DNA from: Hydrotalea sandarakina
Lineage (GTDB): Bacteria > Bacteroidota > Bacteroidia > Chitinophagales > Chitinophagaceae
NCBI RefSeq assembly: GCF_003254115.1
Contig: NZ_QKZV01000007.1
Span: 62,001-126,000 of the forward strand
Direction of reading: 5' to 3'
Length of the DNA stretch: 64,000 bases
Shown here: piece after piece, positions 9,988 through 19,612 of the stretch
Layout of the letters: every line of letters starts with the position of its first letter
Position numbering within the stretch: the first letter of the stretch is position 1
Notes under the pieces: generated by a model
Told to the model about the DNA's origin: nothing
The model's input: the letters and a program-made list of their open reading frames with translations, nothing else
The model's database searches: none
Translations under genes and position numbers: made by a program

Positions 9988-11565
9988 ATGGTAGACATTA
10001 AACCAGACGAAATTTCGGCGATACTCAGGCAACAACTGAGCAACTTCAATGTATCGGCCGAGTTGGAAGAAGTGGGTACTGTTTTGCAAGTGGGCGATGG
10101 TATTGCCCGTGTTTATGGTCTTAACAATGTACGTTCCGGTGAACTGGTAGAATTTGATAATGGTGTTAAAGCCATTGCACTAAACTTGGAAGAAGATAAC
10201 GTAGGTGTTGTATTAATGGGTGAAAGTGAAGGTATTAGAGAAGGTGCTAAGGTGAAACGTACCGGTCAAATTGCCTCAATTAAAGTGGGCGATGGTATGG
10301 TGGGCCGTGTATTAAATACTTTAGGTGAACCCATTGATGGTAAGGGCCCTGTGAAAGGCGATTTATTTGAAATGCCTTTAGAACGTAAAGCCCCCGGCGT
10401 TATTTTCCGCGAGCCTGTTAAAGAACCGCTTCAAACCGGTATTAAAGCTATTGATGCCATGATACCGATTGGTCGTGGTCAACGTGAATTGATTATTGGC
10501 GACCGCCAAACCGGTAAAACCGCCATTGCTATTGATACTATTATCAATCAAAAAGAATTTTACGAAGCAGGAAATCCTGTTTATTGTATTTATGTGGCCG
10601 TTGGTCAAAAAGCATCAACTGTAGCCGGAGTAATGAAAACATTGGAAGATAATGGGGCTATGGCTTATACCATTATTGTATCTGCCTCTGCTTCTGATCC
10701 TGCTCCTTTACAGTTCTATGCACCATTTGCCGGCGCCGCTATTGGCGAATTCTTCCGCGATACCGGACGTCCTGCCTTAATTATTTACGATGATTTATCA
10801 AAGCAAGCAGTAGCTTATCGTGAAGTATCCTTGTTATTACGTCGTCCACCCGGCCGTGAAGCATACCCAGGTGATGTATTCTATTTACATAGCCGTTTAT
10901 TGGAGCGTGCAGCTAAAATTATTGCGAATGATGAAGTTGCTACAAACATGAACGACTTACCTGAATCCATTAAACACATGGTGAAAGGTGGTGGTAGTTT
11001 AACAGCTTTACCTATTATTGAAACTCAGGCAGGTGACGTTTCTGCATACATTCCTACCAACGTAATTTCAATTACCGACGGACAAATATTCTTAGAAGGT
11101 AACTTGTTCAACGCCGGTATTCGTCCTGCCATTAACGTAGGTATTTCGGTAAGTAGGGTTGGAGGTAATGCCCAAATTAAATCAATGAAAAAAGTTGCCG
11201 GTACCTTGAAGTTAGACCAAGCACTGTATCGTGAATTGGAGGCTTTCTCTAAATTCGGTGGTGATTTGGATGCTGCTACTAAATCGGTTATTGATAAAGG
11301 TGCCCGTAACGTGGAAATTCTAAAACAACCGCAATACTCACCCATGAGCGTTGAAAAGCAGGTAGCTATCATTTACTTGGGTACGCAAGGTTTGTTAAGA
11401 GAAATTCCGGTAAATAAAGTAAAGGCATTTGAAAGTCAGTTCTTATTAGAAATGGAAACCAAATTGCCGGATGTATTAGCTGAATTCAAAAAAGGTCAGT
11501 TAAATGATGAAAGTTTAAAGAAAATGACGGATTTAGCTACCGGTTTGTTCCCACAATTCAAATAG
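9988..11565 (+). CDS. atpA: F0F1 ATP synthase subunit alpha
   Basis: 525-residue non-catalytic nucleotide-binding subunit of F1. It has the P-loop GDRQTGKTA near residue 171, the arginine-finger region ([13 protein letters not shown]) and an N-terminal beta-barrel ([17 protein letters not shown]). Normal length. It is the last gene of this cluster: a strong terminator follows directly and atpG, which usually comes next, is not in the window. Confidence 0.97.
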   Translation: MVDIKPDEISAILRQQLSNFNVSAELEEVGTVLQVGDGIARVYGLNNVRSGELVEFDNGVKAIALNLEEDNVGVVLMGESEGIREGAKVKRTGQIASIKVGDGMVGRVLNTLGEPIDGKGPVKGDLFEMPLERKAPGVIFREPVKEPLQTGIKAIDAMIPIGRGQRELIIGDRQTGKTAIAIDTIINQKEFYEAGNPVYCIYVAVGQKASTVAGVMKTLEDNGAMAYTIIVSASASDPAPLQFYAPFAGAAIGEFFRDTGRPALIIYDDLSKQAVAYREVSLLLRRPPGREAYPGDVFYLHSRLLERAAKIIANDEVATNMNDLPESIKHMVKGGGSLTALPIIETQAGDVSAYIPTNVISITDGQIFLEGNLFNAGIRPAINVGISVSRVGGNAQIKSMKKVAGTLKLDQALYRELEAFSKFGGDLDAATKSVIDKGARNVEILKQPQYSPMSVEKQVAIIYLGTQGLLREIPVNKVKAFESQFLLEMETKLPDVLAEFKKGQLNDESLKKMTDLATGLFPQFK

Positions 11566-11588
11566 TGATTTTTTTCACTCATATTTTT

Positions 11589-11627
11589 AAAACCCTGTGC
11601 AAATACCGCACGGGGTTTTATTTTTTA
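11589..11627 (+). terminator. Rho-independent terminator after atpA
   Basis: Stem AAAACCCTGTGC / GCACGGGGTTTT with one T-G pair and a 7-nt loop, continuing into a T-rich run. It lies 23 nt after the atpA stop codon and closes the atp transcript. Confidence 0.85.
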
Positions 11628-11691
11628 GTTAATTCTTCCTAAATACCGCTCTGTTTCATCCGTCATCTTTAAGTACTATTTTATAAAATAA

Positions 11692-11723
11692 TTTGGTTTA
11701 TAAAATAAACTACTTTATGTTTG
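11692..11723 (+). promoter_or_regulatory. Complete Bacteroidota promoter for the TonB-dependent receptor
   Basis: TTTG at 11692-11695, a 20-nt spacer and TATGTTTG at 11716-11723. This matches the TTTG-N(17-23)-TAnnTTTG primary sigma consensus in both boxes and in spacing. The ATG follows 22 nt later at 11746. Confidence 0.75.
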
Positions 11724-11745
11724 TGTTGTTAAACTGTTTGAGTAT

Positions 11746-13998
11746 ATGAGAACTTTTTTTATACCCCTTATCGTTTTGGGGTTATTCACTGCCTCTTTAA
11801 CAAAGGCACAAACAAAGGTTACCGGCTTAGTTACTGATTTAAAAGGTCATCCTTTGCATGGTGTTGGAATAACTTTACTGGGCACTTATGATGGAACCAT
11901 TACCGATAGCACCGGCCAATTTGCTTTTGTAACCCTAGAAAAAGGCGATAAAATTGTAGAGGCCAAAATAATGGGCTATACAATTAAACAAGAGAAAGTA
12001 GTACTGGGTACGGCATCAAATGCTTTAATAAACTTGCATTTTGAATTAAGAGAGGAGGTATCCGAATTAAAAGCGGTATCAGTTACGGCTGGAAGTTTTG
12101 CTGCAGGCGACAAAAAAAGAGCTGCAACAGTATTATCGGCACTCGATATGTATACTACAGGAGGTGCCAATGCAGATGTTACCGCTTCAATTAAAACCTT
12201 GCCCGGTGCACAGCAGGTGGGTGAACAAGAAGGTTTGTTTGTACGCGGCGGTGAGGGCTATGAAACCAAACAATATATTGATGGAATGGTGGTCAATAAC
12301 CCTTACTATGCCAGTTCGCCCGGAATAGCTGCCCGCGGTCGGTTTGCGCCGTCTTTGTTTAGAGGAAATGTATTTAGTACAGGTGGCTATTCGGCTATTT
12401 ACGGACAAGCATTGTCGTCTGTATTATTATTAGAAAGTGTTGACTTGCCCGAGAAGTCAGAAGTAAGTGCTTCTATTACCTCTGTGTTTTTGGGTGCAGG
12501 TACGCAACAACTTACTAAAAATAAAAAAGCATCCTACGGTTTTAATTATGGCTATACCAATTTAACGCCCTATTTCGCTCTTTTATCTCAAAAGCCTGAT
12601 TATTTTATGGTACCGCAATTTCAAACAGCCGATGCTAATTTTAGGGTGAAAACTAAGAGCGGAGGTATGATAAAATATTATTCCACTTTTGGCACTAATC
12701 AATTAGGTATTCGCAATGCGGATATTGATAGTTTGAATTTGAAAGATGCTTTTCAATTAAAAAATATTAATTGGTATAATAATATTACCTGGCGTGAAAA
12801 TTTAGGAAAGGGCTGGAAGCTGAATGCAGGCTTTAGTTTCGCCATCAATAATGATAAAATTCATCAGCAATTGCAAGATGCCAATAATCATTCGGTTGTT
12901 ATCGGAATGCCGATATTGGATGCGAAATCTTTTCAACTAAACAATCAACAAAGCTATACACAGTTTAGGGCAGTGTTTGAAAAAAAACTAACCGGATTGA
13001 ACGTTATTCGTATGGGCACTGATTATTGGTATAATCATCAAAATTTACGTTACAATAATTACACTTCTATTATCAACAATCATTACAATGCCTATTTCGC
13101 AGAAGCTGATGTGCATGTAACCAATGGCCTTGCTGCAAAAATTGGAGGAAGGGCTGAATATGCTTCGCTTATCCAAAGGTGGAATATAGCTCCTCGTTTG
13201 GCTTTAGCACTCAAAACGGGTAAACATGCGCAAATGAGTGCAGCATATGGTATTTTTTATCAAACACCCGAAAACAACTATTTTATTCAGTATTCCGCAA
13301 AATTGCCGCAACTCAATTATATGAAGGCAACCCATTATTTAGTGAATTATATTAAAACCACCCTTTTACAAACCTTCCGTATTGAGGCTTATTACAAGCA
13401 ATACCAACAATTGGTAAAAACCATTCCTGATACAAGTACTAACGGCTATGGATTTGCGAAAGGTATTGAATTGTTTTGGCGCGATAAGAAAACATTTAAA
13501 AATTTTGATTATTGGATAAGCTACAGCTATCTTAACACTGAGCGTAATTACTTGAATTACCCGCAAACATTACAACCGGGATATACTACGCCGCATACAT
13601 TTAATTTAGTAACAAAAAAATTTATAACATCTTTAAAAACAGGCTTCAATTTTACTTACACTTTTGCTACCGGAAGGCCTTATTACAACATACAATCTGT
13701 AAACACACCACCCAAATATGTGTTAGCTGATGAAGGTAAAACGCCGGCTTACCATAATCTTGGATTTAGTTTAAATTATTTACCCAATTTAGGTAAACCT
13801 CATGCAAAAACTTATGTGGTTTGGGTAGTAAGTGTAACCAATCTGCTGAATAATACGCAAACCTTTGGTTATAATTATTCAGCCAATGGTATGAATAAGG
13901 TAGCCATTCATCCACCTATCAAACAATTCTTTTTTATCGGATGCTTTTTAAGTTGGGGTGTCGATAGATCACAAGATGCTATTAACAACAATCTATAA
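11746..13998 (+). CDS. TonB-dependent receptor with carboxypeptidase-like N-terminal domain
   Basis: 750-residue outer-membrane protein. A signal peptide ends near TKAQ, then comes a beta-sandwich carboxypeptidase-D-like regulatory domain (about 23-110, with VTGLVTDLKGHPLHGV), a TonB plug domain with LFVRGGEGYETKQYIDG, and a long beta-barrel. It takes up a large substrate using TonB energy; the ligand is unknown and no SusD-like partner is adjacent, so it is not a SusCD pair. It has its own promoter and is followed 40 nt later by a small secreted protein gene. It lies on the same strand as, but after the terminator of, the atp genes. Confidence 0.85.
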   Translation: MRTFFIPLIVLGLFTASLTKAQTKVTGLVTDLKGHPLHGVGITLLGTYDGTITDSTGQFAFVTLEKGDKIVEAKIMGYTIKQEKVVLGTASNALINLHFELREEVSELKAVSVTAGSFAAGDKKRAATVLSALDMYTTGGANADVTASIKTLPGAQQVGEQEGLFVRGGEGYETKQYIDGMVVNNPYYASSPGIAARGRFAPSLFRGNVFSTGGYSAIYGQALSSVLLLESVDLPEKSEVSASITSVFLGAGTQQLTKNKKASYGFNYGYTNLTPYFALLSQKPDYFMVPQFQTADANFRVKTKSGGMIKYYSTFGTNQLGIRNADIDSLNLKDAFQLKNINWYNNITWRENLGKGWKLNAGFSFAINNDKIHQQLQDANNHSVVIGMPILDAKSFQLNNQQSYTQFRAVFEKKLTGLNVIRMGTDYWYNHQNLRYNNYTSIINNHYNAYFAEADVHVTNGLAAKIGGRAEYASLIQRWNIAPRLALALKTGKHAQMSAAYGIFYQTPENNYFIQYSAKLPQLNYMKATHYLVNYIKTTLLQTFRIEAYYKQYQQLVKTIPDTSTNGYGFAKGIELFWRDKKTFKNFDYWISYSYLNTERNYLNYPQTLQPGYTTPHTFNLVTKKFITSLKTGFNFTYTFATGRPYYNIQSVNTPPKYVLADEGKTPAYHNLGFSLNYLPNLGKPHAKTYVVWVVSVTNLLNNTQTFGYNYSANGMNKVAIHPPIKQFFFIGCFLSWGVDRSQDAINNNL

Positions 13999-14038
13999 AT
14001 TCTCTTCAATTATTTTTAAATCATTAAATTTTATTTTT

Positions 14039-14665
14039 ATGAAAAAAATCTTTATTTTATTTGTTTCGATGATGGTATTGAAAGCAAACGCCCAAAATGG
14101 AAAATATGAAACAGCAATGGCTTCAACTTTGCAAGAATTTGGGCAGGCAAAAGATGCCAATAGCCTTGCTGTAGTTGAATTGAAATTTGAACGAATAGCG
14201 AATGTGGAAAAAGATAAATGGCAACCCTATTATTATGCCGCATTAATAAAAGCGCAGTTGAGTTTTATGCAAGCCGGAAATCCTGATGCTTTAGCCGATG
14301 AAGCTGCTGAGTTAGCCAACAAAGCTGTAGCAATACAAAACAACAGTGAACTAAGTTGTGTAAAAAGTATGATTGCAACAGCAAAAATGTTGGTTGATCC
14401 GCAAAACAGATGGATGCAATACAATGCCGAATCCAATCATTATTTAGAAATGGCCAAGCAACAAGATAGTACCAATCCAAGGCCATATACCATTCAAGCT
14501 AATAACATGATTAATACCCCAGAGCAATTAGGTGGCGGTTGTAAAACAGCATTGCCTTTGGCTCAAAAAGCCTTGGCTTTATATGTTGAATTTAAACCGG
14601 CAAATGCATTTAATCCTGTTTGGGGAAAAGAAATGGTAGAACAAATTATTAACAAATGCCGATAA
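14039..14665 (+). CDS. Secreted alpha-helical protein of unknown function
   Basis: 208 residues with a signal peptide (MKKIFILFVSMMVLKANAQ) and a helical, TPR-like body rich in Ala and Gln. The start at 14039-14041 is preferred over an upstream in-frame ATG at 13958, which overlaps the receptor gene and would bury the signal peptide. It follows the TonB-dependent receptor by 40 nt and is probably co-transcribed, suggesting a periplasmic accessory role, but no specific function is recognisable. Confidence 0.65.
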   Translation: MKKIFILFVSMMVLKANAQNGKYETAMASTLQEFGQAKDANSLAVVELKFERIANVEKDKWQPYYYAALIKAQLSFMQAGNPDALADEAAELANKAVAIQNNSELSCVKSMIATAKMLVDPQNRWMQYNAESNHYLEMAKQQDSTNPRPYTIQANNMINTPEQLGGGCKTALPLAQKALALYVEFKPANAFNPVWGKEMVEQIINKCR

Positions 14666-14800
14666 GCTTGTTCTACATTTTTAGGAAAACAGTAATAGAC
14701 GTTATGAAATGCAGTTAGCTTATTTGGGATTTTATCTTGTATGATGTCGTTTATGTATAATAGCTTATCATCAATTTGTTGTACCGGTAATAAGCTATTA
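14662..14800. repeat. Four AGCTTAT/ATAAGCT boxes upstream of the membrane protein/regulator pair
   Basis: A perfect 11-bp inverted repeat, TAATAGCTTAT (14758-14768) and ATAAGCTATTA (14790-14800), lies 26 nt before the next gene. Arm centres are 32 bp apart, close to three helical turns. Additional 7-mers of the same core occur at 14717-14723 (AGCTTAT) and 14662-14668 (ATAAGCT, overlapping the previous stop codon). This looks like an operator, plausibly for the winged-helix regulator encoded at 15502-15795. Confidence 0.5.
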
Positions 14801-14825
14801 TATTAGCACTAAATTAGCCTTAGCT

Positions 14826-15509
14826 ATGCAAAACGAACACCAATTAACTGAAGCGGAAAGCTTACAAATTATTACCGAAATGATTGGTAAGGTAAAATCG
14901 CATTTTCATGAAAGTGGAAGTGGGGCTATTTTATGGGGTAGTGTAATTGGGTTTTGCAGCTTAATGAGTTTTTTGCAATTGTATTTTCATTTCAGTATTG
15001 GTTTTGATATTTGGATATTATCATTAGTTGCCATTATACCTCAGTTATTTATTGTATGGAATAATCGCCGTAAAAGGACAATTGAAACTTATAGTGAGGC
15101 GGCTATGAATGCAGTATGGAGCACATTTGCCATTGTTTTATTTGGATTAATTCTTTATTTGAATCTTATTGGTAACATTTCTAAACAGCTTATGTTGAAT
15201 GAGCAGCAGTTGTTACTGATGAAGAATACACAAACCGGTGAACTAAAAGAAATTGTACCATTTGTATTAAGCAGTAATTCGTTGTTTTTACTCATTTATG
15301 CTTTTCCAACATTAGCTACCGGTTTTATTAGAAAGTTTAAACCCATGATATTAGGTGGAATATTGTGTATGTTATGTTTTGTGGCATCTTTGTTTTTAAA
15401 TACTACATTCGATTTTTTATTGCAAGCAATTGCAGTTATTGTAAGTTGGCTAATTCCGGGATTAATTTTGCGTAACAGGTATGTAAAGCAACAAATGGGC
15501 AATGTTTAA
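14826..15509 (+). CDS. Multi-pass membrane protein paired with a winged-helix regulator
   Basis: 227 residues with an N-terminal soluble helix (about 1-35) and about six predicted membrane segments grouped as two, two and two. There is a basic NNRRKRT loop after the second. No recognised catalytic motif. The stop overlaps the start of the next gene by 8 nt, so the two are translationally coupled. Membrane protein plus small DNA-binding protein pairs of this kind often form autoregulated units; the signal is unknown. Confidence 0.65.
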   Translation: MQNEHQLTEAESLQIITEMIGKVKSHFHESGSGAILWGSVIGFCSLMSFLQLYFHFSIGFDIWILSLVAIIPQLFIVWNNRRKRTIETYSEAAMNAVWSTFAIVLFGLILYLNLIGNISKQLMLNEQQLLLMKNTQTGELKEIVPFVLSSNSLFLLIYAFPTLATGFIRKFKPMILGGILCMLCFVASLFLNTTFDFLLQAIAVIVSWLIPGLILRNRYVKQQMGNV

Positions 15510-15795
15510 AGATCTAGATCCAATATTACACTCACAATTAAGGCTTGCGGTAATCAGTTTACTAATTAGTGTAAAAGAAGCCGATTTTTCTTTTATTAAA
15601 GAAAAAACAAATGCTACTGCGGGCAACCTGTCTGTTCAAATACAAAAGCTAAAAGAAGCCGGTTATGTTGAAGTAGAAAAAAAATTTAGCAATAATTATC
15701 CTTTAACTACTTGTAAAATTACCCCTAAGGGAATTGAGGCTTTTGAAACCTATGTAAAAGCATTACAAGAATATTTAAATGCCGGAAAATCGTAA
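15502..15795 (+). CDS. Winged-helix transcriptional regulator (MarR/HTH_34-like)
   Basis: 97-residue DNA-binding protein. Helices around LRLAVISLLISVKEADFSF are followed by a recognition helix in TAGNLSVQIQKLKEAGYVEV and a wing with PLTTCKITPKG, the pattern of the winged-helix domain often seen in Bacteroidota beside small membrane proteins. No sensor domain is attached. It overlaps the preceding gene by 8 nt. It could repress its own operon through the inverted repeat at 14758-14800; this is inference. Confidence 0.8.
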   Translation: MFKDLDPILHSQLRLAVISLLISVKEADFSFIKEKTNATAGNLSVQIQKLKEAGYVEVEKKFSNNYPLTTCKITPKGIEAFETYVKALQEYLNAGKS

Positions 15796-15799
15796 ATGC

Positions 15800-16732
15800 T
15801 TAATATTTGAATCCTAATTTAGTTAAAACTACGGTTGCCATTTTGTATAATGCTTCGTGGCTGTAACCCGCTATGTGTGGCGTTATTAACACATTAGGCT
15901 GTTGTAAAAGCCAATTTAATTGTTCTTTTTCCTGAGCATTATAATTATTTAATTGTTCATTCTCTAAAACATCTAAAGCAGCGCCTTTAATTTTTTTATT
16001 TTTTAATGCCTCAATGAGTGCTGCTGTGTTGGTTACTTTACCCCTGCAAAGATTTAGGAAGTAAGGAGTGCGTTGAAGTTCGTTAAAAAAATGGGTGTCT
16101 GCTAAATGGTAAGTTTCATCCGTTAAAGGCACATGTAAGCTAATTACATCGGCATACCGTTGAATTTGTTCCAGATTTGCTTCATGAACATAACCTTTTG
16201 CAAAATCGGATTTATATTTATCATAGGCTAAAACGGTAACTTTAAACGGTGCTAATAATTCCGCAAATGCACTACCGTTATTGCCATATCCTATAATACC
16301 AACTGTTCTTCCATACAATTCTTCGCCTCTGTTGGCATCTCTTTGCCAAATTCCATTTTTAACTTCCAAATAGCTTTTGGTAATGTTGTTCATTAAATTC
16401 AATAGCATGCCTAATCCTTGTTCAGCCACAGCATTTCTATTACCTTCAGGGCTGCTTACACAAACAATATGCTTGCTTTCCGCATAGGGTACATCAATCA
16501 TTTCCATACCACTGCCCAATCTGCCAATCCATTTCAGCTCTTTTGCAGCATCAAGCATAGGTTTATCAATAGCCAACTTGGTGGTAACAATTAAACCATT
16601 GGCTTTCCCAATTATAGCTAACAGTTCGTTGTATTGAATGCCGGGTTTATAAATTACTTCCCACCCATTTTTTTCAAGTGTTTCATTTAAAACGGGATGA
16701 CATTTAGCGGTAATAATTACTTGTGGTTGCAT
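15800..16732 (-). CDS. D-isomer-specific 2-hydroxyacid dehydrogenase (SerA-like, no ACT domain)
   Basis: 310-residue NAD-dependent dehydrogenase. Rossmann motif [14 protein letters not shown], substrate Arg region in [10 protein letters not shown], catalytic Glu in the LDVLENE segment and catalytic His in [13 protein letters not shown]. It resembles phosphoglycerate dehydrogenase catalytic cores but lacks the regulatory ACT domain, so 3-phosphoglycerate is only one candidate substrate; glycerate or hydroxypyruvate are alternatives. It is 27 nt downstream of rsmA and probably in the same transcript. Confidence 0.82.
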   Translation of the reverse strand: MQPQVIITAKCHPVLNETLEKNGWEVIYKPGIQYNELLAIIGKANGLIVTTKLAIDKPMLDAAKELKWIGRLGSGMEMIDVPYAESKHIVCVSSPEGNRNAVAEQGLGMLLNLMNNITKSYLEVKNGIWQRDANRGEELYGRTVGIIGYGNNGSAFAELLAPFKVTVLAYDKYKSDFAKGYVHEANLEQIQRYADVISLHVPLTDETYHLADTHFFNELQRTPYFLNLCRGKVTNTAALIEALKNKKIKGAALDVLENEQLNNYNAQEKEQLNWLLQQPNVLITPHIAGYSHEALYKMATVVLTKLGFKY

Positions 16733-16759
16733 GGTTTCAGCTTTGCTATCTGTAAATAT

Positions 16760-17524
16760 TTATAATGGATGCTTCATTTTAAAAGTAAGTTGAGCAAAAT
16801 CGGCAACTGATAATTGTTCGGCACGTTTATTAAAAATTTCATCTTGTAAAGTATCAGCTTCAAATAAGCTTTTTACCGCATTGCGCAACATTTTTCTTCG
16901 TTGATTAAATGCGGTTTTTACTAGCAGAAAAAAATGTTTTTCGCTTAACATATTTTCTACAACTGCTTTTCTTTGCAGTTCAATTACACCGCTCATTACT
17001 TTCGGCGGCGGTTTAAAAGCTGTGGGTTCAATACTAAATAAGTATTCAACATCATAAAATGCTTGTATTAATACACTTAAAATTCCATATGTTTTACTGT
17101 TTGGTTTTGCTGCTACTCGTTGTGCCACTTCTTTTTGAAACATGCCAATTACAAAGGGTACTTGTTGTTTCCATTCCAGAATTTTGAATAGAATTTGCGA
17201 TGAGATGTTATATGGAAAATTCCCGATTACGGTAAATTCATTTTCAAAAGGAATATCCATTTCCAAAATGCTGGCATGAATAATTTTTTGTTGAATGTTT
17301 GGATACGTCTTTTCTAAATAAGCTATTTTCTCAGTATCTAATTCAACTGCCTTAAAGTCAATATTGGGAATATCGAGTAAATACTTGGTTAATGCACCAC
17401 CACCGGGCCCCACTTCCAGCAATTGACTAAAGCGGTTTTTTTGTAAGGCTGCAACAATTTTTTTACAAATGGCCTCATTCACCAAAAAATGTTGCCCCAG
17501 CGATTTTTTTAATTGGTATTCCAT
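16760..17524 (-). CDS. rsmA: 16S rRNA dimethyladenosine transferase (RsmA/KsgA)
   Basis: SAM-dependent methyltransferase that dimethylates two adjacent adenines near the 3' end of 16S rRNA. Motifs: SLGQHFLVNE at the N-terminus, EVGPGGGALTKYL (SAM binding) and the catalytic GNFPYNISSQ. 254 residues from the ATG at 17522-17524, preferred over an ATG 30 nt upstream because MEYQLKKSLGQHFL matches the family start and because the -7 box at 17530-17537 lies between the two. Confidence 0.95.
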   Translation of the reverse strand: MEYQLKKSLGQHFLVNEAICKKIVAALQKNRFSQLLEVGPGGGALTKYLLDIPNIDFKAVELDTEKIAYLEKTYPNIQQKIIHASILEMDIPFENEFTVIGNFPYNISSQILFKILEWKQQVPFVIGMFQKEVAQRVAAKPNSKTYGILSVLIQAFYDVEYLFSIEPTAFKPPPKVMSGVIELQRKAVVENMLSEKHFFLLVKTAFNQRRKMLRNAVKSLFEADTLQDEIFNKRAEQLSVADFAQLTFKMKHPL

Positions 17525-17529
17525 TGTTG

Positions 17530-17537
17530 CAAAAATA
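17530..17537 (-). promoter_or_regulatory. -7 promoter element for rsmA, very close to ATG
   Basis: TATTTTTG on the minus strand, an exact TAnnTTTG match, only 5 nt before the chosen rsmA ATG. It predicts a leaderless transcript and fixes the downstream start. Confidence 0.5.
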
Positions 17538-17633
17538 ACCAATTGTGCAGGCACAACTGAATATAATGCAGGGAATTATAATAGCATTTTCACGCACTAA
17601 TCTCCTTAACTTTACCCTTTAATGTATTTGAAT

Positions 17634-18722
17634 ATGAGTAATGAATTGCAAAAACCTGTTATAGGTATTACTTCCGGCGATTTAAATGGCATAGGTATTG
17701 AATTAATTATCAAATCATTATCCGACCATAGAATACTGGATATTTGCATTCCTGTAGTTTTTTCAGGTAACAAAAGCATTAATTTTTACAGAAAGAGTTT
17801 GCCTGATTACAATTTCAATTATAATACTACTAAAGATTTAACCAAACTAAGCCACAAGCAGGTAAACCTGTTTAGTTGTTGGGATGATGAAGTAGCTATT
17901 CAACCCGGTGTGTTGAATAATATTGGTGGGGAATATGCTTATCGTTCATTAGAAATGGCTGTAAAAGCATTAAAAGATGGACAGATTCAAGGTTTGGTAA
18001 CAGCACCTATTCATAAAAAAAACATTCAATCTGAAAAATTTAATTATAGTGGTCATACGCCCTATTTAAAAGATCAGTTTCAGGTGAATGATGTAGTAAT
18101 GATGATGGTGGCTGAAAACATGCGTGTGGCTGTTTTAACCGAACATATTCCGGTAAAAAATATTGCTGAACATATTACTATTGAAAATATTACCAGAAAA
18201 ATAAAAATCATGCATCAAAGCCTTCAAACCGATTTTGGAATTGAAAAACCCAGAATTGCAGTTTTAGGGCTTAATCCACATGCAGGCGATGAAGGGTTAA
18301 TAGGTAATGAAGAAGAATTAGTAATTAAGCCTGCCATAAAAGAATTGAAAGCAGCTAACCTGCTGGTTTTTGGCCCATATAGTGCAGACGCTTTTTTTGC
18401 CAGAGGACAGTATAAAAGTTTTGATGCAGTTTTGGCTATGTACCACGATCAGGGCTTAATTCCTTTTAAGTCGTTAGCCATTGGCGAAGGTATTAATTAC
18501 ACTGCCGGATTACCTGCTATTCGAACCAGCCCCGATCATGGCACTGCCTTCGATATTGCCGGCAAAGGAAAGGCTGATCCTACTTCATTTTTAGCTGCAA
18601 TTTTTGAGGCAGTAGATATTATTCGTACGCGTCAGGGATATAAAGATGCCCGTGCTAACCCTATGAAGAAAATGAGTGCTCGCATTTTAGCCAATGCTGT
18701 TGATGAAAAAGTTGAAGAATAA
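17634..18722 (+). CDS. pdxA: 4-hydroxythreonine-4-phosphate dehydrogenase
   Basis: Oxidises 4-phosphohydroxy-L-threonine in the DXP-dependent pathway to pyridoxal phosphate. Motifs: GITSGDLNGIGIE at the N-terminus, metal-binding His in YSGHTPYLKD, and GLNPHAGDEGLIG plus AMYHDQGLIPFK and RTSPDHGTAFDIAG at the C-terminus. About 362 residues, normal length. An in-frame ATG at 17622 would add four residues and cannot be excluded. It is divergent from rsmA, in the arrangement commonly seen for the rsmA-pdxA pair in other bacteria where the two adjoin. Confidence 0.95.
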   Translation: MSNELQKPVIGITSGDLNGIGIELIIKSLSDHRILDICIPVVFSGNKSINFYRKSLPDYNFNYNTTKDLTKLSHKQVNLFSCWDDEVAIQPGVLNNIGGEYAYRSLEMAVKALKDGQIQGLVTAPIHKKNIQSEKFNYSGHTPYLKDQFQVNDVVMMMVAENMRVAVLTEHIPVKNIAEHITIENITRKIKIMHQSLQTDFGIEKPRIAVLGLNPHAGDEGLIGNEEELVIKPAIKELKAANLLVFGPYSADAFFARGQYKSFDAVLAMYHDQGLIPFKSLAIGEGINYTAGLPAIRTSPDHGTAFDIAGKGKADPTSFLAAIFEAVDIIRTRQGYKDARANPMKKMSARILANAVDEKVEE

Positions 18723-18735
18723 ATTTTAGAAAAGT

Positions 18736-19611
18736 ATGGCTGTATATACTATTCACAACGATGTATTGAAAGTTCAGATTTCCGATAAAGGTGCTGAACT
18801 GCAAAGTATATTCAATACATCAACCGAACTGGAATATTTGTGGAAGGGCGATGCTGCTTTTTGGGCGAAGAAAAGCCCCATTTTGTTTCCCATTGTCGGC
18901 ACTTTAAAAAACAATACCTATTATTATCAGCAGAAGGCATATCAATTAAATAGACACGGATTTGCTCGTGATATGTTGTTTACAGTTGAAGAATTGGATG
19001 AAACTTCAATTCGCTTTATTTTAAGAAGTAACGCAGAAACACTGCAGGTTTATCCTTTTTCGTTTGTATTAATTGTACATTACACATTAAAGAATAATGC
19101 TTTAACTGTTACCTATACGGTGAAGAATACTGGCGAAAATGAAATGTATTTTTCATTAGGTGCGCATCCTGCTTTTGCTGTGCCCTTAACAGAGAATACA
19201 AACTATGAGCAGTATTCGCTTATATTCAACCATTATGAAAATGCGGGTATATGGCCTTTAACTGCCGATGGATTAATACAAACACAACCTGTTCCTTTTT
19301 TAAACAACAGTAATAGAATAGACTTGAAAAAATCGCTGTTTTACGGAGATGCACTTGTGTTTAAACACCTGCAATCAAGTATTATTCAATTAAGAAATAA
19401 TCAAAATGAACATGGCTTAACTTTCACATATCACCACTTTCCTTATTTAGGTGTTTGGGCGGCTAAAGATGCAGATTTTGTTTGCATTGAACCTTGGTGT
19501 GGAATTGCTGACAGTGAAAATACAACACAGCAACTATCAGAAAAAGAAGGCATAGAACGACTTGCTGCCGCTGGTGTTTTTGAAAGAAGTTGGCAAGTAT
19601 CCGTTTACTAG
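18736..19611 (+). CDS. Aldose 1-epimerase family protein (LacX/YeaD-like)
   Basis: 291-residue galactose-mutarotase-like beta-sandwich protein. Visible are the early SPILFPIVGTLKNN segment, LNRHGFARD, the LGAHPAFAVPL motif with the catalytic-type His, and FVCIEPWCG near the C-terminus. These are features of the LacX-like branch, which acts on sugars or sugar phosphates rather than classical GalM. It starts 13 nt after pdxA on the same strand and is probably co-transcribed. The exact sugar is unknown. Confidence 0.82.
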   Translation: MAVYTIHNDVLKVQISDKGAELQSIFNTSTELEYLWKGDAAFWAKKSPILFPIVGTLKNNTYYYQQKAYQLNRHGFARDMLFTVEELDETSIRFILRSNAETLQVYPFSFVLIVHYTLKNNALTVTYTVKNTGENEMYFSLGAHPAFAVPLTENTNYEQYSLIFNHYENAGIWPLTADGLIQTQPVPFLNNSNRIDLKKSLFYGDALVFKHLQSSIIQLRNNQNEHGLTFTYHHFPYLGVWAAKDADFVCIEPWCGIADSENTTQQLSEKEGIERLAAAGVFERSWQVSVY

Positions 19612-19612
19612 A

